The position numbers and the translations under genes were made by a program. A DNA stretch of 64,000 bases from Xylanibacter rarus. Lineage in GTDB: Bacteria; Bacteroidota; Bacteroidia; Bacteroidales; Bacteroidaceae. Shown here piece after piece: positions 53,665-60,809 of this stretch. Within the stretch, counting starts at the first letter, position 1. Each line of letters begins with the position of its first letter. The stretch spans positions 186,001-250,000 of the forward strand of contig NZ_LFQU01000001.1 of assembly GCF_001275135.1 (NCBI RefSeq). Direction: 5' to 3'. The notes beneath the pieces are model-generated. The model saw nothing but the letters and a program-made list of their open reading frames with translations. It was not told the origin of the DNA and ran no database searches.

Positions 53665-56163
53665 ATGAAAACATGGAAACAATACCTGCCCGACGTGCTG
53701 GTCATATTGCTGTTCGCGGCTATTTCTTTCGCATACTTCTTTCCTGCCGATATTGAAGGAAAGATTCTTTTCCGCCACGACTCGGCTGCAAGCAAGGGCC
53801 TCGGGCGAGAACTGTCAGAACACAGGGAGAAAACCGGAGAGCAGACTCGCTGGATGAACTCCGTGTTCAGCGGCATGCCGACATATCAGACGGCGCCTTC
53901 ATACAGCAGCACCGACGGACTGGGCCAGGTTGTAAAGGCTTATCATCTTTTCCTTCCTGAGAACGTGTGGTATGTCTTTGCTTATCTGCTGGGATTCTAT
54001 ATCCTTCTTCGTGCGTTCGATTTCCGCCAGTCGCTGGCGGCTTTGGGCTCCATAATATGGGCTTTCTCGAGCTATTTCTTCATAATCATAGCCGCAGGAC
54101 ATATCTGGAAGGTTATGGCTCTGGCATATCTCCCGCCTATGATAGCCGGCGTGGTGCTTGCCTACAGGGGCAAATACCTGTGGGGACTAATTGTCACGGC
54201 GCTGTTTACGGCCTTTGAGGTCAACGCCAACCACGTGCAGATGACGTATTATTTCCTGTTTGTCATCCTGTTTATGGTCATTGCCTATCTCGTTGATGCC
54301 ATCCGTAACCACAAACTGGCTCATTTCGGCAAGGCCACGGCTGTGTGTGCTGCCGGTGCCATAATAGGTATATGCATCAACCTGAGCAACCTTTATCACA
54401 CATGGGAGTACAGCCAGGAATCGATGCGCGGCAAGAGCGAACTGGTGAAAAAGAACACTGCAAACCAGACAAGCAGCGGACTCGACCGTGACTATATAAC
54501 GCAGTGGAGCTACGGCATAGGCGAGACATGGACTCTGCTCGTGCCCAACACCAAGGGCGGCGCATCAATGCCTTTGGCACAGAACAAAACTGCCATGGAA
54601 CATGCCGACAACAACTTTATAGATATATATCAGCAGCTCGGACAATATTGGGGTGAACAGCCCGGAACGAGCGGCCCCGTTTACGTCGGGGCATTCGTGC
54701 TCATGCTGTTCGTCTTAGGCCTGTTTATCGTCAAGGGACCTATGAAGTGGGCCCTGCTTGCCGCAACGGTGCTTTCTATACTGCTGTCATGGGGTAAGAA
54801 CTTCATGCCGTTCACCGACTTCTTTATCGACTATATCCCGATGTACTCAAAGTTCCGCACGGTGGCGTCGATACTTGTCATTGCCGAGTTTACTATACCT
54901 CTGTTGGCAATGCTTGCATTGAAGAAGATTGTCGACGAGCCTGAAATCCTTACTCAAAAGATAAAATACGTTTATGCAAGCTTCGCCCTCACCGGCGGCA
55001 TCGCCCTGTTGTTTGCCGTTATGCCTACAATGTTCTTCTCAGACTTCATTTCGTCTGAAGAGATGAGGGCATTGCAGCAGATACCGGCCGACTATCTTAA
55101 CCCGCTGCTCGCCAATCTGCGCGAGATGCGTATAGCCATGTTCACTGCCGACTGCTGGCGCTCGTTCTTCATCATCGTCATCGGCACTCTCTGCCTGCTG
55201 CTCTATAAGGCAAAGAAACTGAAAACAGAATACATGGTGGGAGCGCTGATAGTTCTCTGTCTTGTTGACATGTGGCAGGTCAACAAGCGCTACCTCAACA
55301 ACGACATGTTTGTCAACAAGAGTGAGCGCGAGGCACCGATAGAGATGACCGAGACCGACAAGATTATCCTTCAGGACAAGACCGACTTCGGCAGTTACCG
55401 TGTGCTCAACCTTGCCTCTAACACGTTCAACGAGAACGAAACTTCTTACTATCACAACAGCATAGGCGGATACCACGCCGCCAAGTTGCGCCGTTATCAG
55501 GACATGATAGACGCCTACATCGCTCCTGAGATGCAGAAGCTCGTGCCCGCAGTGGCTGAGGCCGGAGGCGACATGACCAAGATCAACGGCGACAGCATCT
55601 ATCCGGTGCTCAACATGCTAAACGCAAGATATTTCATATTCCCGCTTCAGAGCGGACAGACCGTGCCTTTGAAGAATCCGTATGCTTACGGCAATGCATG
55701 GTTTGTAGACCGTATAACCTATGTAAACAGCGCCAACGACGAAATAGACAGAGTTGGAAAGATTGACCTGCGCCATGAGGCAGTGGCCGACGCCAAGTTT
55801 AAGAGTCAGCTGAAGGATGCCAAGAAGCAGGGTGGTGTGTCGGTTGTCAAGCTCACATCATATTCTTCTAACCACCTGAAGTACAGCGTAAACTCTGATG
55901 CCGGCGGTGTGATAGTGTTCTCCGAGGTGTATTATCCCGGCTGGACAGCCACAGTCGACGGCAACCCCGTCGAGCTCGGACGTGTCAACTATCTGTTGCG
56001 TGCCATCAATGTCGCACCGGGCAAGCACAACGTAGAACTGATGTTCTATCCTAAGTCTGTCAGCACAACCGAGACCATAGCATATATAGCTTATGCCGTA
56101 CTTATCCTGGCGCTTCTGTTTGTTGTATATATTGAAATGAAAAAGAAAGGGAAGGTTAAATGA
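53665..56163 (+). CDS. YfhO family membrane protein
   Basis: The protein has 832 residues and about twelve membrane segments in the first 530 residues. A long soluble region (about 545-805) then contains IVFSEVYYPGWTATVDGNPVELGRVNYLLRAINVAPGKHNVELMFYPK, the hallmark YfhO C-terminal stretch, and a last membrane segment near the end. YfhO proteins resemble GT-C glycosyltransferases and are thought to decorate cell-envelope polymers in other bacteria. Its stop overlaps the start of fkp (ATGA), so the two genes are probably co-expressed. Confidence 0.9.
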   Translation: MKTWKQYLPDVLVILLFAAISFAYFFPADIEGKILFRHDSAASKGLGRELSEHREKTGEQTRWMNSVFSGMPTYQTAPSYSSTDGLGQVVKAYHLFLPENVWYVFAYLLGFYILLRAFDFRQSLAALGSIIWAFSSYFFIIIAAGHIWKVMALAYLPPMIAGVVLAYRGKYLWGLIVTALFTAFEVNANHVQMTYYFLFVILFMVIAYLVDAIRNHKLAHFGKATAVCAAGAIIGICINLSNLYHTWEYSQESMRGKSELVKKNTANQTSSGLDRDYITQWSYGIGETWTLLVPNTKGGASMPLAQNKTAMEHADNNFIDIYQQLGQYWGEQPGTSGPVYVGAFVLMLFVLGLFIVKGPMKWALLAATVLSILLSWGKNFMPFTDFFIDYIPMYSKFRTVASILVIAEFTIPLLAMLALKKIVDEPEILTQKIKYVYASFALTGGIALLFAVMPTMFFSDFISSEEMRALQQIPADYLNPLLANLREMRIAMFTADCWRSFFIIVIGTLCLLLYKAKKLKTEYMVGALIVLCLVDMWQVNKRYLNNDMFVNKSEREAPIEMTETDKIILQDKTDFGSYRVLNLASNTFNENETSYYHNSIGGYHAAKLRRYQDMIDAYIAPEMQKLVPAVAEAGGDMTKINGDSIYPVLNMLNARYFIFPLQSGQTVPLKNPYAYGNAWFVDRITYVNSANDEIDRVGKIDLRHEAVADAKFKSQLKDAKKQGGVSVVKLTSYSSNHLKYSVNSDAGGVIVFSEVYYPGWTATVDGNPVELGRVNYLLRAINVAPGKHNVELMFYPKSVSTTETIAYIAYAVLILALLFVVYIEMKKKGKVK

Positions 56164-59000
56164 AAAAGCTTTTGTCATTGCCGCCAAATCTGGTAAACTG
56201 TTTTCATGATGTTACCGGACACGACCGCAGCGAATGGTTCTGCACCAACGACCCCATAGGGCATAAGCTCGGTTCGGGCGGCGGTTCAACATGGCTGCTG
56301 GAGGCCTGTTATGCCGAAAGTTCAGACGGCAAGAGCTTCGACGAGTGGCTTGCCTCAGACAGACGCCTGCTGCTGCATGCCGGCGGACAGAGCCGCCGGT
56401 TGCCGGCCTACGCCCCGTCGGGCAAGGTGCTGACGCCCGTGCCGGTGTTCCGCTGGGAGCGCGGACAGAGGCTCTCGCAGAATCTTCTGTCGCTGCAGAT
56501 ACCCCTTTACGACAAGATAATGAGCTGCGCGCCCGACAACATGCACACCATGATTGTCAGTGGCGATGTGTATATACGTGCCACTCAGCCGCTTCAGCCT
56601 ATACCAGAGGCCGACGTGGTGTGCTACGGCCTGTGGCTCGGCCCTGAGATAGCCAAAGACCACGGTGTGTTTGTGTCAAGACGCGAAACCCCGTCGGTGC
56701 TTGAGTGCATGATGCAGAAGCCTTCGGTGAAGACTCTCGGCGAACTGCTCAAGGATCATTTCTATCTTACTGACATAGGCGTGTGGCTGTTGAGCGACCG
56801 CGCCGTCAAGCTGCTCATGCAGCGCTCAAAGCGCAACGGCGAGCGCATCAACTACGACCTCTATTCTGAGTTCGGCTGCTCGCTCGGCACAGATCCTTCG
56901 GTTAAGGACGACGAGCTCAACAGTCTGAGCGTAGCCGTGTTGCCTTTGCCAGGCGGCGAGTTTTATCATTTCGGCACAAGTCATGAGATACTGTCGTCGA
57001 CACTTGCGATACAGAATCTTGTCAACGACCAGCGCGAGATAATGCATCACTCGCTGAAGCCTCACCCAGCCATGTTCGTGCAGAATGCATGCGTGGGTAC
57101 GGCCATCACTGAGCGCAACCAGAATCTTTGGATAGAAAACAGCTATGTGCCTTCGTCGTGGACGCTGGCGCATGAGAACATCATAACGGGCGTGCCCGAA
57201 AACAATTGGACAATAAGCCTTCAGCCGGGACAGTGTGTTGACATTGTGCCTGCCGGCGAAGACGAATATATAGTAAGGCCTTACGGATACGACGATAAGT
57301 TCCGCGGCGACCTTCACGACCTCAGCGTTACGTTCCTCGGACGTCCGTTTGCCGAATGGGCTGCCGAGCGCAACATCGACATAGACACGATAGACGGAAA
57401 TGCCGACCTGCAGTCGGCACGCATATTCCCGGCATGTGCCGACGTGAATGATGCCGGACTCGTATTGCGCTGGATGCTCTCTGAGCCGGAACTCAAAGAG
57501 GGTGCCGAAATATGGAGCGAAAGCCGCAGGCTCAGCGCCGACGACATATCGGCTGAGGCAGACCTGATGAGGCTTCAGCAGCAGCGCGACCTGCTGCGTG
57601 CTGCCAACTGGCAGGCTCTGGCACGCAACTATGAGCATAGCGTGTTCTATCAGGTTGACCTTGACGATGCCGCACGCGACTTTGCCAAGTTCAACATTCC
57701 TCAGCCGGATGCGATAAGCGACAATGCGCCGCTGCTGACACGCATACACGACTCAATGTTCCGCTCTGAGCTGGCACGTATCAGTGGCAACGAATATCAG
57801 AAGAATGAAGACAAGGCATTTGCCCTGTTGCGCGACGGACTGACACAGCAGGTGCTCACCGAGAAACAGAGTCCGCGCATGTCGGTATACGGCGACCAGA
57901 TTGTGTGGGGCCGCAGCCCCGTGCGCATAGACATAGCCGGAGGATGGACCGACACGCCGCCTTACTGCCTCATGGAGGGCGGCAGCGTTGTCAACCTTGC
58001 CATCGAGCTTAACGGTCAGCCGCCGCTGCAGACGTATGTCCGTCCGTGTAAGGAGCCGCACATCGTGCTGCGCAGCATCGACCTCGGAGCCATTGAGGAG
58101 GTTACCACATACGAGCAGCTTGCCGACTATCATCATGTGGGCAGTCCGTTCTCTATACCCAAGGCCGCGCTGGCCCTTGCAGGCTTTGTGCCCGCCTACT
58201 GTGCCGAGAAGTTCGGCTCGCTCGAAAGTCAGCTGAAGGCTTTCGGCTGCGGCATAGAGCTGACACTGCTCTCTGCCATTCCAGCAGGCAGCGGACTGGG
58301 CACGAGCAGCATGCTTGCGTCTACCGTTCTCGGTGCGCTCAACGACTTCTGCGGCCTGGCATGGGACAAGAACGAGATAGGCCACCGCACGCTTGTGCTT
58401 GAGCAGCTGCTCACAACCGGAGGCGGATGGCAAGACCAGTTTGGCGGAATACTGCAGGGCGTAAAACTGTTGCAGACAGGCCGCGGCTTCGACCAGTGTC
58501 CTACGGTGCGCTGGCTTCCGTCCGACTTGTTCACACAGCCTGAGTACACGCCTTGCCACCTGCTCTATTATACGGGCATAACACGCACGGCAAAGAACAT
58601 CCTGGCAGAGATAGTGCGCCGCATGTTCCTCAATCAGAGCGACGAGCTGACACGTCTGCGCGAGATGAAACAGCACTCGCTCGACATGTATGAGACCATA
58701 CAGCGTGCCGACTTCAATAAGATGGGTATGCTTGTGCGCAAGACATGGCTTCAGAATCAGGCCATCGACAGCGGCACCAATCCCGAAAGCGTTCGCCGCA
58801 TAACAGAACTTATAGACGACCTGTGTCTTGGCTATAAGCTTGCCGGTGCAGGCGGAGGCGGCTATCTGTATATGGTGGCCAAGGATCCTGACGCGGCAGC
58901 CCGTATCAAACAGATACTCAACAGCAACAGGCCAAATGCCAATGCCCGCTTTGTCGATATGTCGCTCAGCACCAAGGGCTTGCAGGTGAGCCGAAGCTAA
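56160..59000 (+). CDS. fkp: Bifunctional L-fucokinase/L-fucose-1-phosphate guanylyltransferase
   Basis: Fkp converts free L-fucose to GDP-L-fucose in two steps and supplies fucose for surface glycans and glycoproteins of Bacteroidales. The protein has 946 residues. The N-terminal guanylyltransferase part has HAGGQSRRLPAYAPSGK (73-89) and extends to about 430. A linker leads to a C-terminal GHMP kinase domain starting with SPVRIDIAGGWTDTPP (about 585). Its ATP-binding IPAGSGLGTSSML is near 708-720 and a Gly-rich GAGGGGYLY motif is near the end. The length matches the known two-domain enzyme. Confidence 0.95.
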   Translation: MKKLLSLPPNLVNCFHDVTGHDRSEWFCTNDPIGHKLGSGGGSTWLLEACYAESSDGKSFDEWLASDRRLLLHAGGQSRRLPAYAPSGKVLTPVPVFRWERGQRLSQNLLSLQIPLYDKIMSCAPDNMHTMIVSGDVYIRATQPLQPIPEADVVCYGLWLGPEIAKDHGVFVSRRETPSVLECMMQKPSVKTLGELLKDHFYLTDIGVWLLSDRAVKLLMQRSKRNGERINYDLYSEFGCSLGTDPSVKDDELNSLSVAVLPLPGGEFYHFGTSHEILSSTLAIQNLVNDQREIMHHSLKPHPAMFVQNACVGTAITERNQNLWIENSYVPSSWTLAHENIITGVPENNWTISLQPGQCVDIVPAGEDEYIVRPYGYDDKFRGDLHDLSVTFLGRPFAEWAAERNIDIDTIDGNADLQSARIFPACADVNDAGLVLRWMLSEPELKEGAEIWSESRRLSADDISAEADLMRLQQQRDLLRAANWQALARNYEHSVFYQVDLDDAARDFAKFNIPQPDAISDNAPLLTRIHDSMFRSELARISGNEYQKNEDKAFALLRDGLTQQVLTEKQSPRMSVYGDQIVWGRSPVRIDIAGGWTDTPPYCLMEGGSVVNLAIELNGQPPLQTYVRPCKEPHIVLRSIDLGAIEEVTTYEQLADYHHVGSPFSIPKAALALAGFVPAYCAEKFGSLESQLKAFGCGIELTLLSAIPAGSGLGTSSMLASTVLGALNDFCGLAWDKNEIGHRTLVLEQLLTTGGGWQDQFGGILQGVKLLQTGRGFDQCPTVRWLPSDLFTQPEYTPCHLLYYTGITRTAKNILAEIVRRMFLNQSDELTRLREMKQHSLDMYETIQRADFNKMGMLVRKTWLQNQAIDSGTNPESVRRITELIDDLCLGYKLAGAGGGGYLYMVAKDPDAAARIKQILNSNRPNANARFVDMSLSTKGLQVSRS

Positions 59001-59127
59001 GAATTGACAATTGAGAGTTGAAAATTATGATTTGCTTTGCCTGATTATGCGGTCATGGCATTTGTAGTTTTCGTTCTTGGTTTTCATTTATAATTATCCG
59101 TATTAACCAATTTGCGGATATAACCCG

Positions 59128-59383
59128 AAAAAGTTTTTTATAAAAACTCGTCACTCGTCACATTACAGCATAATATTCTGATTATCAGAATGTTGTAGTG
59201 TGACGAGTTGCTTGCTCAACTCATCACACAACGATATTTTGGGGGCGTTGATTGTGCTTTCCTGATATTGGTTGACTTTAAGCGTGATGAGTCGGAAACG
59301 CAACTCATCACACAATAACGCGCTGTATTTCAGGGCGTTATGTGCCGTTGTGATGAGTGACGAGTTTTCGTGAAAAACTTTTT
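59128..59383 (-). repeat. Inverted-arm intergenic element, copy D (short interior)
   Basis: The left arm (59128-59227) has the tip AAAAAGTTTTTTATAAAAAC, CTCGTCACTCGTCAC and hairpin GTGACGAGTTG/CAACTCATCAC (59200-59227). The right arm (59284-59383) has hairpin GTGATGAGTCG/CAACTCATCAC and GTGATGAGTGACGAG, ending AAAAACTTTTT. Both arms are 100 bp; the interior is only 56 bp and carries the core in reverse orientation (TCCTGATATTGGTTGACTT). This copy lacks part of the interior found in B and C. Confidence 0.9.
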
Positions 59384-59414
59384 TTGTTTCTTTTCCTTTA
59401 TCTGGTCTTTTCCT

Positions 59415-59502
59415 AAAAGCATATCTATTACGTTGCAAAAGGTCGTGTTTCATCATGCAAAAGCATACCTTTTGCAGGCTAATTTGCTGTGTTTTGCTTA
59501 AT
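59415..59502 (+). repeat. 22-bp phased A/T-tract array 7 (4 units)
   Basis: Units start at 59415, 59437, 59459 and 59481, for example AAAAGCATACCTTTTGCAGG, which is nearly identical to the first clear unit of array 1 at 8290. The array begins 32 bases after arm-element copy D. Confidence 0.8.
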
Positions 59503-59529
59503 GTCTGTTTGTTGTACCTGTATATTTCC

Positions 59530-59757
59530 AAGCGTTTCAGCTTCGCCTCTGCCATAAAATCAAATGCGATTTGTTTTGTATTGCTCTCGGTTTGCATTAA
59601 CTTTGAATAAGTTAAGCTTCACCTCGGCCATAAAAACAAATGTGATTTGTTTTGTATTGCTCTCGGTTTGCATTAACTTTGAATAAGTTAAGCTTCACTT
59701 CGGCCATAAAAACAAATGCGATTTGTTTTGTATTGCTCTCGGTTTGCATTAACTTTG
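59530..59757 (+). repeat. Three tandem 76-bp repeats, each with a full promoter
   Basis: Units end at 59605, 59681 and 59757. Each contains TTTG, 19 bases, TAACTTTG, an exact Bacteroidetes promoter, at 59575-59605, 59651-59681 and 59727-59757. Units 2 and 3 are almost identical; unit 1 differs mainly in its first 25 bases. After the third box the sequence departs from the repeat and leads, 22 bases later, into the GSCFA start codon. Confidence 0.92.
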
Positions 59758-59778
59758 CAGGGGAAAAGAGGAAATGAT

Positions 59779-60582
59779 ATGGAGTTCAGGACAAAAGTTA
59801 AGATAGACAAGCCCGACTTTGAGATTGAGCCTTTTGAAGACATGCTCTTTGTTGGTTCTTGCTTTGCCGACAACATAGGCAAGCGGTTTGTCGAAGAGAA
59901 GTTTAATGCCGTGGTTAATCCTTACGGCGTGATGTATAATCCGGCAAGCATCCTGCATACCGTGGCACGGAGCGAGGCTGCGCCGCGCGTGGCACTGATG
60001 ACGCTCGGAACAAATCATGTATATATACTGAACGAGACAGGCGAGATAGTGGACAACTGCGCAAAGCGTCCGCAGAGGTTGTTCACGGAACGCGAACTCA
60101 CGATAGACGAGTGTGTAGGCTATCTTTCTGAAGCAGTGGAACTGTTGACCGGAAGAAATGCCGACGTGAAGGTGATAATTACCGTCAGCCCGATACGTTA
60201 CGCCAAGTATGGCTATCACGGCAGCCAGCTGTCTAAAGCCACGCTGCTGCTCGCCGCCGACCTCATGGTAAGGAAATATCCCGGCAGGGTTACATATTTT
60301 CCTGCCTACGAGATTGTAAACGACGAACTTCGCGACTATCGCTTCTATGCATCCGACATGCTCCATCCTTCACAGCAGGCCGTAGACTATATATGGGAAC
60401 TGTTCTCAGAGGCTTATTTCTCGCCGGCAGCAAAGCGCTTTATCGAAGAGTGGCGCCCCATAAAGGAGGCGCTGGGCCACAAGCCGTTCAGGCCCGACTC
60501 TGACGAATATAAGGAGTTTATGAATAAAACAATGTTAAAAGTTAAGGCTCTTTCAAAAAAATATCCGAAATTTGTACCTTAA
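59779..60582 (+). CDS. GSCFA family protein
   Basis: The protein has 267 residues and no signal peptide. The family name motif is present as LFVGSCFADNIGKRF, followed by FNAVVNPYGVMYNPASI, ITVSPIRYAKYG and, near the C-terminal part, RFYASDMLHPSQQAVDYIW. The Ser of GSCFA and the Asp/His of DMLHP resemble an SGNH-type catalytic set, so a hydrolase or esterase role is possible but unproven. I chose ATG 59779, just after the third promoter; an upstream start at 59716 would lie within the promoter repeat. MurF-Alr follows, a common Bacteroidales neighbourhood. Confidence 0.88.
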   Translation: MEFRTKVKIDKPDFEIEPFEDMLFVGSCFADNIGKRFVEEKFNAVVNPYGVMYNPASILHTVARSEAAPRVALMTLGTNHVYILNETGEIVDNCAKRPQRLFTERELTIDECVGYLSEAVELLTGRNADVKVIITVSPIRYAKYGYHGSQLSKATLLLAADLMVRKYPGRVTYFPAYEIVNDELRDYRFYASDMLHPSQQAVDYIWELFSEAYFSPAAKRFIEEWRPIKEALGHKPFRPDSDEYKEFMNKTMLKVKALSKKYPKFVP

Positions 60583-60809
60583 TTATGCACCCATGGCCGG
60601 CTTGAGTGTCTTGTTCAGGCTGTTTGGCTGGCTGTTAGGGCGCAGTGATGGATGCTTTGCCCGTGCGCGGGCATGTCCAGACGGCATGCAGCCCGGTGGT
60701 GCTGCAGTGTGGCCCGGCCGTGTCTTTATGTGGCTCTGAATATCTGTTACGTGTCTTTATTCTTTTCAATGACAAAGATTAAATAAGAAACAAAATAATA
60801 TCAATTGAG

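Larger units (their letters stand above)
59001..59778. other. Gene-free region with element, array and tandem promoters
   Basis: These 778 bases hold arm-element copy D (59128-59383), 22-bp array 7 (59415-59502) and three 76-bp promoter repeats (59530-59757). A minus-strand frame here spans all three and is not a real gene. Confidence 0.85.

Noticed and set aside
59163-59597. A 144-residue minus-strand frame
   Set aside because: It runs across arm-element copy D, array 7 and the first promoter repeat. Its sequence is explained by those repeats.
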